30,102 nucleotides of DNA from an uncultured Atopobiaceae bacterium (GCA_900770865.1 CAAGLU010000176.1:1-30102), one strand, 5' to 3'; positions 9,165 through 16,726 are shown, counted from the stretch's first letter. Translations and numbers: made by a program. The notes: generated by a model from the sequence alone, not told the origin.

Positions 9165-9577
9165 AGTGTCTCCGCCCTCAACAATGTCGCGCTGACGGAA
9201 TCAATTATACGAAGTGGAAATGTCTATTCATAGTCAATCGTACATAAAGTTTGATACTCAAATACCTAATTGTTTTGTTTATAGAAACAAGATGAACAGT
9301 GTTCTATCGTCCGTAAAATCACGTCATAAATACATAAAGATATCGTTAAATACGTAGCTATTCTACGATGCATCATTCAATTAGATATGAAAAACCGCAG
9401 CTAGATTGCATGTATGCACAATGGTTCATTAGACCGTTGAGCGAAATTGGGGAAAATTTGCGCCGAGAATATGAAAAATTGGTTGCGAAGGTGTTCATTT
9501 AGTGTCACAGTTACGAACGGTCATTGAGGGGTAGCCGTGCGCGGCTGCCCGCGAATCAAGGAAGGGTAGGTGGTTGC
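9165..9577. promoter_or_regulatory. Divergent control region of deoR-type gene and PTS operon
   Basis: This 413-base region is much more AT-rich than its surroundings and holds no gene. It contains several perfect palindromes: TTGTTT-ATAG-AAACAA (9275-9290), GAACAGTGTTC (9294-9304) and TGCAT-GT-ATGCA (9407-9418). The first two are three bases apart and make a good candidate operator for the DeoR-family repressor. On the minus strand a consensus TATAAT lies at 9204-9209 (plus-strand coordinates) with TTGACT at 9232-9237, but the 22-base spacing is too long for a standard promoter. On the plus strand TTGGGG (9447-9452), 17 bases and TATGAA (9470-9475) could drive the PTS operon. A 9-bp stem with one G-T pair and loop TGCG (9529-9550) lies in the presumed leader. 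Confidence 0.6.
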
Positions 9578-10033
9578 ATGCTCAGCGATCTTCTCGACGA
9601 GAGCCTAGTTCAGCTCAATGTTGAGGCGAGCGACTGGGAGGATGCCATCCGCAAGGCAACGGCTCCTCTGGTTGCCAATGGCAAGGTGACGGAGGGCTAC
9701 GTTGACGACATCATCAAGGGTGTCCACGAACTTGGCCCGTACATCGTGATCACGGAGCACGTGGCGCTCCCGCACGCCCGTCCCGAGAGCGGAGCTCTCG
9801 AGTCTGCCGTGGGCATTGTGACGCTCAAGAATCCCGTCGAGTTTGGCAGCGAGGACAACGATCCGGTGAAGTACCTGTTCCCGCTCAGCGCAAAGGACAA
9901 CGACTCGCACCTGAGCGCCCTCCAGTCGCTGGTCGAGCTCCTTTCCGATCCGGACTTCTTTACCAAGCTCGACGCCTGCAAGGATGCAAAGGAAGTCGTG
10001 GACCTCGTCCACGCTAAGGAAAGGGGTATGTAA
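9578..10033 (+). CDS. PTS EIIA component, fructose/ascorbate type
   Basis: This 151-residue cytoplasmic phosphocarrier takes phosphate from HPr and passes it to the IIB protein. The active-site histidine is H66 in ALPHARPE, the signature of the PTS_EIIA_2 family, in which UlaC-like proteins fall. An upstream in-frame ATG at 9524 is possible, but the extra 18 residues are arginine-rich and overlap a leader hairpin, while ATG at 9578 follows AAGGAAGGG and begins at a family-like MLSDLL. The stop codon overlaps the IIB start (TAATG), so the two are translationally coupled. The substrate cannot be read from the sequence. Confidence 0.92.
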   Translation: MLSDLLDESLVQLNVEASDWEDAIRKATAPLVANGKVTEGYVDDIIKGVHELGPYIVITEHVALPHARPESGALESAVGIVTLKNPVEFGSEDNDPVKYLFPLSAKDNDSHLSALQSLVELLSDPDFFTKLDACKDAKEVVDLVHAKERGM

Positions 10034-10344
10034 TGGACCGCAAGTATCACGCTCTGGTGTGCTGCCGCGCTGGCATGGGCTCTTCGATGATGCTCAAGAT
10101 CAAGTGCGACCAGGTCATCAAGGAGGACAACCTCCCCATCGAGACCGAGCACGGCAACCTTGACTCCATCATCGGCTTCCGCGGCGACCTCGTCATCACG
10201 ATGATCGACCTCACCGAGGAGCTCTCCCAGGACCCCCGTGTTCCCTCCGCGATTGGCATCAAGAACCTCGTCGACAAGAACGAGATCCGCGAGAAGCTTC
10301 ACGCGTGGCTTGACGAGCACAAGGGCGAGGAGCCCCGCAGGTAG
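10033..10344 (+). CDS. PTS EIIB component, ascorbate type
   Basis: This 103-residue protein is the cytoplasmic IIB domain that is phosphorylated by IIA on cysteine and then phosphorylates the sugar during transport. The P-loop-like active site is CCRAGMGSSMM. By comparison with UlaB of E. coli (C-G-N-G-Q-G-S-S-M) the phosphocysteine is C11, with C10 next to it. The fold type is lactose/ascorbate IIB. It overlaps the IIA stop by one base and lies 73 bases before the IIC gene. A small GCGGG-AGAA-CCCGC hairpin (10381-10394) stands in that gap. Confidence 0.92.
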   Translation: MDRKYHALVCCRAGMGSSMMLKIKCDQVIKEDNLPIETEHGNLDSIIGFRGDLVITMIDLTEELSQDPRVPSAIGIKNLVDKNEIREKLHAWLDEHKGEEPRR

Positions 10345-10417
10345 CAAACACGTAGCTGGGTAGGACAACGCACCACACGAGCGGGAGAACCCGCAGTTTC
10401 ATCGGAAGGATTATCAC

Positions 10418-11728
10418 ATGCTGAACGCATTCCTCATGCAGATGAGGGACACAGCGCTGATTATGGGCATCATCGCCCTTGTCGGCCTGCTCCTGCAGAA
10501 GAAGTCGGCGGTTGATACGTTTGCCGGCACCGTCAAGACCATCATCGGCTTCATGATCTTCAACATCGGCTCCAGCGCCATGTCCGCACAGATCACCACC
10601 TTCGGCGCCATGTTCTCCACCGCCTTCAACGTGCAGGGCGTCGTGACGCAGGTCGAGGTCGCAACCTCTCTCGCGCTTGACACCTACGGCACCGAGGTCG
10701 CCCTGGTCATGGTCTTCGGCTTCGTCATGAACCTCGTGTTCGCCAAGATCACCCCTTGGAAGGCAATCTTCCTGACCGGTCAGCACTTCCTGTACTTCGC
10801 CTGCGTCCTCGCGCTGGTCTTCATCGCCCTGGGTGCCCCCATTGCCGTCACCGTCATCTGCGGCGGCGTTGTCCTCGGCTTCTGCGGCGCTGCCCTGCCG
10901 TCGCTCTGCCAGCCCTTCGTTGAGAAGCTCACTGGCTCCAACGACTTCGCCATCGGTCACTTCAACTGCATTGGCTACGCTTTCTCCGGCTATTGCGGCA
11001 AGCTCTTCGCCAAGAAGAACGAGAAGGAAATCGAGAACAACGAGGTCAAGGAGGCCAACCTCCCCGAGTTCTTCAAGCTCTTCCGTGACTTCGTCTTCTC
11101 CGTGGCCCTGTTCATGATCGTGCTTTTCTACATCGTGACCATCGCCTGCTTCGTGACCGGTCACTTTGGTGACACCCTTGCCAACGGCAAGCCCTTCACC
11201 TCCTACTTCGGCAACGACATCTGGTGGATCTGGCCGTTCCTCGCTGGCCTCCAGTTCGCCGCTGGCATGTCCGTCCTGATTTACGGCGTGCGTCAGTTCA
11301 TCGCCGAGATCACCGCAGCCTTCGTGGGCATCTCCGAGAAGCTCATCCCCGATGCCCGTCCTGCCGTCGACTGCCCCGCCATCTTCCCGTTCGCGCCTGA
11401 CGCCGTCATCATCGGCTTCATCGGCTCGTTCCTCGGTGGTCTCGTTGCCATGGCTCTCATGGTCGCCTTCCACAGCCCGACCATCATGATTCCCGCTGCC
11501 GGCATCTGCTTCTTCTCTGGTGGCACCTGCGGCGTCTGCGGCTATGCCTACGGTGGTTGGCGTGGCGCCCTGCTCGGCTCGTTCCTCGTTGGCATCTTCC
11601 TCTGCGCTGGCCCGCTGATCCTCTATCCTGCGTTCGCCTCGCTCGGAATCGCCGGCGCCTCGTTCCCCAACGTCGACTACAACATCGTCGGCTCGATCAT
11701 CTACGGCATCGGCAGCCTCTTCGCCTAG
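10418..11728 (+). CDS. PTS EIIC permease, ascorbate (UlaA/SgaT) type
   Basis: This 436-residue membrane permease has roughly ten to eleven hydrophobic helices. It matches the UlaA/SgaT family, with features such as KTIIGFMIFNIGSSAM, KITPWKAIFLTGQHFLYFA and the GGTCGVCGYAYGGWRGALLG segment near the C-terminus. It carries the sugar across the membrane while IIB phosphorylates it. The usual ascorbate genes ulaD, ulaE and ulaF are not nearby, and the following genes encode a KdsD-like isomerase and two keto-acid aldolases, so L-ascorbate is an unlikely substrate. GGAAGGA precedes the ATG at normal distance. A 10-bp GC-rich stem follows 52 bases after the stop. Confidence 0.93.
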   Translation: MLNAFLMQMRDTALIMGIIALVGLLLQKKSAVDTFAGTVKTIIGFMIFNIGSSAMSAQITTFGAMFSTAFNVQGVVTQVEVATSLALDTYGTEVALVMVFGFVMNLVFAKITPWKAIFLTGQHFLYFACVLALVFIALGAPIAVTVICGGVVLGFCGAALPSLCQPFVEKLTGSNDFAIGHFNCIGYAFSGYCGKLFAKKNEKEIENNEVKEANLPEFFKLFRDFVFSVALFMIVLFYIVTIACFVTGHFGDTLANGKPFTSYFGNDIWWIWPFLAGLQFAAGMSVLIYGVRQFIAEITAAFVGISEKLIPDARPAVDCPAIFPFAPDAVIIGFIGSFLGGLVAMALMVAFHSPTIMIPAAGICFFSGGTCGVCGYAYGGWRGALLGSFLVGIFLCAGPLILYPAFASLGIAGASFPNVDYNIVGSIIYGIGSLFA

Positions 11729-11780
11729 TCGTACGGGAACCAGAATTGCACTTCCTACTCAGCCCTAGCGTTTGATTTCA

Positions 11781-11812
11781 GGGGCGCCCGCGGCACGCCA
11801 CGGGCGCCCCTT
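11781..11812 (+). terminator. Strong stem-loop after the IIC gene
   Basis: A perfect 10-bp stem, 11781-11790 pairing with 11801-11810, encloses ten bases, some of which can pair further. Only TT follows, so there is no real T tract. It may be a partial terminator or an mRNA-stabilising stem that lowers expression of the downstream operon genes relative to the PTS genes. The next gene begins 70 bases later with no obvious promoter in between. Confidence 0.5.
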
Positions 11813-11880
11813 CGCCAATCTGGGAACAGCGGCCCCATCGGACGCAACGATACCGGTGGAGGCAACACGAAAGGAGACCA

Positions 11881-12621
11881 GTGGCACAGAAGAAGCAGAA
11901 GAGCCAAGCGACCACCGCAAGGTCTAAGGCCAACTCCGTCGAGCGTGACGAGGCCGACAAGAGCGAGCCAACTGCATCCACCGAGCCTTCGAAGGGCCCG
12001 CAGAAGATTGGGGGCCACGCTCAGGACTCCTCCGCCGACAAAGCAAAAAGGGCGAGCGACGCGGTTCTCGGAGACATCATTGGGATGGCCAAGCCAATAG
12101 CCATTCCCGACCTGCCCGAGGACGAGCTTGAGCTCTCGGTTGGGGAGGACAGGAAGAGGCTCCTGCTCCAGGGCGTGCTCCTTCTCCTTGTGGTGCTCGC
12201 CCTGCTCTTCCTCACCTTCTGGTTTGGCGTTGTGGCCAACGCCTCCGGCAACGTGTGGTTCCTCCTGGCGCTCATCCTGTCGCTCACTGCCGCGTGGTTC
12301 GTGTCTAAGCGCATGGGCAGGTTCCTCGGCAAGTTCTTCATGAAGACCGGGGTTGTCGACTTTGGCAGCAAGTATGTCTACATCTACGAGAAGTCAGATC
12401 CAAAGGAGGCCACGGTCGTCACGTACAAGGACGTCAAGTTCTACAAGACCGTGCGTCAGGGCAACTCCATTCGCCTCCTCCTCTGGGGCGACTGGGTCAA
12501 GCATCCGTCTGGCTATCTCTACGTGGGCATTACGCGCCCGTTCATGGCAGACACGCTTGACTCCTTGGAAACCCAGATTTGCGAGACTCTGGCGCATCAC
12601 CACGTCAAGGAAAAGAAGTAG
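11881..12621 (+). CDS. Uncharacterised two-helix membrane protein
   Basis: I do not recognise this 246-residue protein. The first 90 or so residues are hydrophilic and rich in K, S, E and A, and look disordered. Two adjacent hydrophobic helices follow at about 95-117 and 122-141. The last hundred residues alternate charged and hydrophobic residues (GVVDFGSKYVYIYEK, VVTYKDVKFYKTV, GYLYVGITRPFMADTLDSLE) in a pattern suggestive of a small beta-rich domain of bacterial PH type; that is inference. It starts with GTG at 11881 after AAAGGAGA. Its position between the PTS permease and the isomerase suggests the same transcript, but a link to sugar transport is not shown. A 6-bp hairpin (12623-12639) lies right after its stop. 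Confidence 0.75.
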   Translation: MAQKKQKSQATTARSKANSVERDEADKSEPTASTEPSKGPQKIGGHAQDSSADKAKRASDAVLGDIIGMAKPIAIPDLPEDELELSVGEDRKRLLLQGVLLLLVVLALLFLTFWFGVVANASGNVWFLLALILSLTAAWFVSKRMGRFLGKFFMKTGVVDFGSKYVYIYEKSDPKEATVVTYKDVKFYKTVRQGNSIRLLLWGDWVKHPSGYLYVGITRPFMADTLDSLETQICETLAHHHVKEKK

Positions 12622-12666
12622 CGCCGGAATCCATCCGGCTCCTACATATCGTTGAAAGGGGAAACT

Positions 12667-13275
12667 ATGGCAACTGACAAGGAGCAGGTCGAGGAGTTCC
12701 TCGGCATTGTGAAGACGTCGCTCGACGAGTACGTCGCCGGTATCGACTTTGATGCCCTGAGCGCCGCCAAGCAGCTCATCCTCGATGCCGAGAAGAACGG
12801 CGGTCGCGTGCACGTGACGGGCATTGGCAAGCCCGGCCACGTTTCCGGCTACGCCGCCTCGCTCTTCTCGTCCACCGGCACGCCCACCTACGAGCTTCAC
12901 GGGACCGAGTGCGTCCACGGCAGCGCTGGCCAGGTGCTTCCGGGCGACGTGGTGATTGCCATCTCCAACTCTGGCGAGACCGGCGAGCTCAAGGCCACTG
13001 TCACCTGCCTCAAGAAGAATGGCGCCAAGATCATCGCCCTTACCGGCAACCCGCAGTCCTGGCTTGCCCAGCAGGGCGACGTTGCCCTTATCGCCGGTGT
13101 CAAGCAGGAGGGTGACTCTATGAACAAGCCGCCCCGCGCCTCCATCCTCGCCGAGGTTATCGAGCTGCAGTGCCTCTCCATCCTGCTGCAGAACGAGTTT
13201 GGCCTCACGCCTGAGAAGTACGTCACCTGGCACCCAGGCGGAGCCCTCGGCGCCTCCATCCGCGCAGGCAAGTAG
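12667..13275 (+). CDS. SIS-domain sugar-phosphate isomerase, KdsD/GutQ-like
   Basis: This 202-residue single SIS domain resembles arabinose-5-phosphate isomerases (KdsD, GutQ, KpsF), which interconvert D-arabinose 5-phosphate and D-ribulose 5-phosphate. Residues matching the functional residues I recall for E. coli KdsD are K55 (K59), H84 (H88), E107 (E111), E148 (E152) and H189 (H193, in WHPGGALG), all at a constant offset of four. The two CBS domains usual in KdsD are missing, as in short family members. The conserved PTTST stretch is replaced by PRASI (156-160), so the exact substrate may differ. The ATG at 12667 follows AAAGGGG. It is flanked by PTS genes and aldolases, which fits catabolism rather than LPS synthesis. 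Confidence 0.85.
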   Translation: MATDKEQVEEFLGIVKTSLDEYVAGIDFDALSAAKQLILDAEKNGGRVHVTGIGKPGHVSGYAASLFSSTGTPTYELHGTECVHGSAGQVLPGDVVIAISNSGETGELKATVTCLKKNGAKIIALTGNPQSWLAQQGDVALIAGVKQEGDSMNKPPRASILAEVIELQCLSILLQNEFGLTPEKYVTWHPGGALGASIRAGK

Positions 13276-13316
13276 TAGACCCATCCGTAAGGACAGGCAG
13301 AAAGGCAGTCCCAAGC

Positions 13317-14213
13317 ATGTCAACGTTCTCCGGGGTCATCGTCCCCATGGTCACGCCGTTCAGGCGCGACGAAGGCCAGACCATCAACTACGAGGCGGGC
13401 GAGCAGCTCGTTGAGAGGATCATCGCCGGCGGTGCGAGCGGCATCTTCACCTTCGGCTCCAACGGCGAGTTCCACGTGTGCACGCCGGACGAGAAGATCG
13501 AGTTCTCGAAGTTCGTGATCGAGAAGGTCGCCGGCCGCGTGCCCGTCTACGTGGGAACCGGCTCCTGCTCCACGCGCGAGGCCGTGGAGATGTCCAAGCG
13601 CGCCGAGGACGCCGGCGCCTCAGCCGTCTCGGTCATCAACCCCTACTTCATGAAGGTCTCCGACGCCGAGGTCGAGGGCTACTACGAGGCTGTCGCCGAG
13701 AGCGTCAAGATTCCCGTGCTCATGTACAACATTCCCAAGTCCACGGGCACCAACCTCTCGCCCGAGGTCGTGGCGCGCGTCGCCGAGATCGACAACGTCA
13801 AGGGCGTGAAGGACTCCTCCGGCGACATGGACAACCTCGCCGCCTACGTCGAGGCAGCGAGGGGCAAGGACGTCGACGTGCTCGTGGGCTCCGACGGCAA
13901 GATCTCCGCCGCCCACGCGCTCGGGGCCTCCGGCGCCATCGCCGGCACCGCCAACCTCATCACCAACGTGGTCGTGTCGCTGTGGCGCGCCCTCGAGGCG
14001 GGCGACGCCGAGGCTGCGGCCTCCTACCAGGCCGACATCGAGCCCATCCGCGACGTCCTGCACATGGGCTCCACGCCCCAGACACTCAAGCGCGCCCTCG
14101 AGCTCGCCGGCGTCCCCGTGGGCCCGGCCAGGAGGCCCGTGGCGGAGACTACGCCCGAGGTGGACGAGAAGGTCCGCGCGATGCTCGACCACTACGGCAT
14201 CGCACACGAGTAG
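13317..14213 (+). CDS. DapA/NanA-family pyruvate lyase (aldolase)
   Basis: This 298-residue class I aldolase belongs to the dihydrodipicolinate synthase/N-acetylneuraminate lyase family. The Schiff-base lysine is K165 in GVKDSSGD, the catalytic tyrosine is Y137 in YNIPKSTGTN, and the pyruvate-binding loop is FGSNGEF (46-52). Such enzymes cleave or form 2-keto-3-deoxy acids with pyruvate as one partner. Genuine DapA is unlikely because the gene lies in a PTS catabolic operon beside an isomerase and a second aldolase. Candidate substrates are 2-keto-3-deoxy sugar acids such as KDG or Kdo, possibly phosphorylated. The family assignment is firm and the substrate is open. The neighbouring gene follows after 31 bases. 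Confidence 0.88.
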   Translation: MSTFSGVIVPMVTPFRRDEGQTINYEAGEQLVERIIAGGASGIFTFGSNGEFHVCTPDEKIEFSKFVIEKVAGRVPVYVGTGSCSTREAVEMSKRAEDAGASAVSVINPYFMKVSDAEVEGYYEAVAESVKIPVLMYNIPKSTGTNLSPEVVARVAEIDNVKGVKDSSGDMDNLAAYVEAARGKDVDVLVGSDGKISAAHALGASGAIAGTANLITNVVVSLWRALEAGDAEAAASYQADIEPIRDVLHMGSTPQTLKRALELAGVPVGPARRPVAETTPEVDEKVRAMLDHYGIAHE

Positions 14214-14244
14214 CGTGCGGGTATAGCGAGAAAGAGGGAGAAAC

Positions 14245-14892
14245 ATGAAGCTTCAGAAGGTCAAGGCAACTGAGAGACTCGCCGAGATCGGCGCGTTCGC
14301 CGTCGTGAGGGTCGAGACCGTCGAGCGCGGTCTAGAAATTGCGGATGGCCTGGTCAAGGGCGGCGTCCCTGCAATGGAGATCTCCTACACCAACGCCAAT
14401 GCCGGCGACGTGATCGCTGCTGTTAAGGCCAAGTACGGCGACAAGGTCTGCGTTGGCGCCGGCACCGTGATGGAGGCAGCCACCGCCCGCCTCGCCATCA
14501 TGGCGGGCGCCGAGTTCGTGGTCTCCAACATGGAGTCCGAGGAGGTCGCGCGCGTGTGCAACCTCTACCAGGTCCCCTATGCGCCGGGCTGCACCACGGT
14601 CACCGAGGCTGTGAAGGGCCTCGAGATGGGTGCCGCCTACATCAAGTGCTTCCCCATCTCCAACACCTATGGCGTCCAGCTTGTCAAGCTGTTCAAGACC
14701 CCTACACCCTGGATGCCCCTCATGGCCTCCGGCGGCATCAACCTCGACAACCTTGCCGAGTGGGTGCGCGCCGGCGTTGACACCTGCGGCATGGGGAGCC
14801 TGCTCACCAAGGGCTCCGCGGACGACATCGCCAAGAACGCCGCCGAGGTGCGCCGCATCATCGACGAGACCCGTGCGGAGATGGGCGAGTAG
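14245..14892 (+). CDS. KDPG-aldolase-family enzyme
   Basis: This 215-residue protein is a class I aldolase of the KDPG/KHG family (Eda, DgaF, DgoA), which splits 2-keto-3-deoxy-6-phospho sugar acids into pyruvate and glyceraldehyde 3-phosphate. The Schiff-base lysine is K134 in YIKCFPIS, the catalytic base is E45 in AMEISYTN, and GAGTV (71-75) is present. The arginine that follows the catalytic glutamate in E. coli Eda (R49 in EVTLR) is threonine here (T49), which could alter binding of the substrate. The gene has a good AGGGAG site before ATG 14245 and is the last gene of the PTS group before a 255-base gap with a strong stem-loop. Confidence 0.88.
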   Translation: MKLQKVKATERLAEIGAFAVVRVETVERGLEIADGLVKGGVPAMEISYTNANAGDVIAAVKAKYGDKVCVGAGTVMEAATARLAIMAGAEFVVSNMESEEVARVCNLYQVPYAPGCTTVTEAVKGLEMGAAYIKCFPISNTYGVQLVKLFKTPTPWMPLMASGGINLDNLAEWVRAGVDTCGMGSLLTKGSADDIAKNAAEVRRIIDETRAEMGE

Positions 14893-15147
14893 GTCCTGGG
14901 CGGAACCATAGATGCCGGCATGGCGGCCGTGCGGGTCTTCGCGTGTGCGTTGCCCCGCGCGGCCGCTGCCTATTCGGTGCAACGTATCCTCGGCTCTCCT
15001 CGCCGTCACCTAACCTGCACACCACTTCGCGCTCACGGAACGAAGGCGACGTGTGGGCGGGAGGCGACTCGCGCGACGGCAGATGCCGCATAGCATAGAA
15101 CGAGCCGCATATTTGCGGTCCACATGGCAAGTTGAGGGAGGATCGTC
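14893..15147 (+). promoter_or_regulatory. Gap with stem-loop and possible promoter before transaldolase
   Basis: No gene is visible in these 255 bases. A 13-bp stem with one G-T pair joins 14923-14935 and 14954-14966 across an 18-base loop; it has no T tract but may end or stabilise the PTS transcript. Further down, the octamer GCCGCATA is repeated directly at 15085-15092 and 15104-15111, and the second copy starts a small hairpin (CCGCA/TGCGG, 15105-15118) just before the transaldolase ribosome-binding site. A separate promoter for the transaldolase-transketolase genes is likely from the gap size but I cannot place one confidently. Confidence 0.45.
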
Positions 15148-15834
15148 ATGAAGTTCTTTATCGACACGGCGGACCTGGACGAGATCAAGCAGGCAGAGAG
15201 CTGGGGCGTTCTCGCCGGCGTCACCACCAACCCGTCGCTCTACGCGAAGACGGGCGGCAAGCTGGCAGACTTCGAGGACCACATGGTCAAGATCTGCAAG
15301 CTCTGCGAGGGACTGCCCGTTTCGGCCGAGTCCCAGGCAAAGACCACCGAGGGTATGATCGCCGACGGCGAGCGCCTTGCTGCTCTCGCACCCAACATCG
15401 TGGTCAAGCTCCCCATCTGCGAGGAGAGCCTGCCCGCCACACACACGCTTGCCAAGGAGGGCATCCGCGTCAATATGACGCTGGTCTTCTCGGCGCCCCA
15501 GGCGCTGCTCGCCGCCTCCGCTGGCGCCCGCTACATCAGCCCCTTCGTGGGCCGCTTCGATGACATTGGAGACGACGGCATCCAGCAGCTGGCAACCGTG
15601 GTGCAGTGCGTCAAGAACTACACCTATGGCTACTGGGACGAGGAGGACGGTCCCGAGATCATCACCGCCTCCGTGCGTACCCCCAATCACGTGACGCAGG
15701 CGGCGCTCCTTGGCGCCGACATCGCCACCGTGCCCTTTGCGGCGCTCAAGAAGTGTCTGCGCCACCCGCTCACCGACCAAGGCCGCGAGCGCTTCGACGC
15801 GGATTGGGCTAAGGTCACAGGGGAGCAGGCCTAG
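15148..15834 (+). CDS. Transaldolase, TalC/FSA-like short form
   Basis: This 228-residue enzyme is of the short transaldolase family that includes fructose-6-phosphate aldolase. The Schiff-base lysine is K87 in NIVVKLPI. Two positions separate true transaldolases from FSA: the E. coli FSA residues Q59 and Y131 correspond here to E61 and F133 (SPFVGR), the residues found in transaldolase. It therefore probably transfers dihydroxyacetone units between sedoheptulose 7-phosphate and glyceraldehyde 3-phosphate in the pentose phosphate pathway. The two transketolase genes follow after 25 bases, which supports that role. GGGAGGA precedes ATG 15148. Confidence 0.9.
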   Translation: MKFFIDTADLDEIKQAESWGVLAGVTTNPSLYAKTGGKLADFEDHMVKICKLCEGLPVSAESQAKTTEGMIADGERLAALAPNIVVKLPICEESLPATHTLAKEGIRVNMTLVFSAPQALLAASAGARYISPFVGRFDDIGDDGIQQLATVVQCVKNYTYGYWDEEDGPEIITASVRTPNHVTQAALLGADIATVPFAALKKCLRHPLTDQGRERFDADWAKVTGEQA

Positions 15835-15859
15835 CCACAACCGTCTCGAGAGGAGACAC

Positions 15860-16726
15860 ATGAGCATCACCAAGACGACGCACGAGACGCGGCTCATCGC
15901 CAACTCGATGCGCCACGACATCATCACCATGGTGTCGAAGGCAAAGTCGGGGCACCCCGGTGGATCGCTGTCGTGCACGGACATCCTTGCGACGCTGTTC
16001 TTCACCGGCGTGATGAACTACGACGAGAACGACCCCTCAAGCCCCGAGAGGGACTTCCTCATCCTCTCCAAGGGCCATGCGGCACCGGCTCTCTACGCGG
16101 CCTTCCACCAGCTTGGCTGGGTCCGCGATGACGAGCTGGGGACGCTCCGCCAGCTCGGCACGCGCCTGCAGGGCCACCCCGACAGGAACGCGCTGCCGGG
16201 CGTGGAGGTCTGCTCTGGCTCTCTTGGACAGGGGCTCTCCATTGCCGCCGGCGCGGCACTGGGATTCAAGGCGGACGCACCAGAGGGTTCCCGCCCGCGC
16301 CACGTGTTCTGCGTGTGCGGTGACGGCGAGCTGCAGGAGGGCTCCAACTGGGAGGCGCTGATGTTTGCCCCCAACCACGGGCTCTCCAACCTCACTATGT
16401 TCCTTGACCTCAACAACCTGCAGATTGATGGCGATGTTCGCAAGGTCAACTCCCTGGGTGACGTCGACGCAAAGCTTGCGGCCTTTGGCTGGCACGTTAT
16501 CCACACCGATGGCCACGACATCGAGCGCCTGCACGCAGCAGTTGAGGATGCGCTTGCCTTCTCAGCGGCGCCCACGGCAATTGTGTGCGACACCATCAAG
16601 GGCAAGGGTGTCTCGTTCATGGAGAACGAGGCGGGCTGGCACGGCAAGGCTCCTAACGAGGAAGAGACCGCGCTTGCACTGGCCGACCTCGATGCAGAGC
16701 GCGCCCAGATCGAGAAGGAGGCCTAG
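15860..16726 (+). CDS. Transketolase, N-terminal subunit
   Basis: This 288-residue protein is the thiamine-diphosphate-binding half of a split transketolase. The TPP/metal motif GDGELQEGSNWEAL followed by LDLNNLQIDG is intact, and the N-terminal SKAKSGHPGGSLSCTDIL contains the conserved histidine. Split transketolases are common in Firmicutes, archaea and anaerobic Actinobacteria; the two chains together transfer two-carbon ketol units. The start is ATG 15860, five bases after AGGAG; an in-frame ATG at 15710 lies inside the transaldolase gene and is rejected. The C-terminal subunit follows after two bases, with its ribosome-binding site inside this gene's last codons. Confidence 0.95.
   Translation: MSITKTTHETRLIANSMRHDIITMVSKAKSGHPGGSLSCTDILATLFFTGVMNYDENDPSSPERDFLILSKGHAAPALYAAFHQLGWVRDDELGTLRQLGTRLQGHPDRNALPGVEVCSGSLGQGLSIAAGAALGFKADAPEGSRPRHVFCVCGDGELQEGSNWEALMFAPNHGLSNLTMFLDLNNLQIDGDVRKVNSLGDVDAKLAAFGWHVIHTDGHDIERLHAAVEDALAFSAAPTAIVCDTIKGKGVSFMENEAGWHGKAPNEEETALALADLDAERAQIEKEA

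Noticed and set aside
10259..11473. A 404-codon acidic minus-strand frame over the PTS IIC gene
   Set aside because: It is very rich in E, D and G, which is the reverse-strand image of a hydrophobic membrane protein gene.
10418..11728. L-ascorbate as substrate of the PTS
   Set aside because: The IIC type matches UlaA, but the ascorbate enzymes (decarboxylase, isomerase and epimerase of the ula operon) are absent and unrelated enzymes follow.
13317..14213. Lysine-biosynthetic dihydrodipicolinate synthase
   Set aside because: The family fits, but the GSNGEF loop and the catabolic operon context argue for a sugar-acid lyase.
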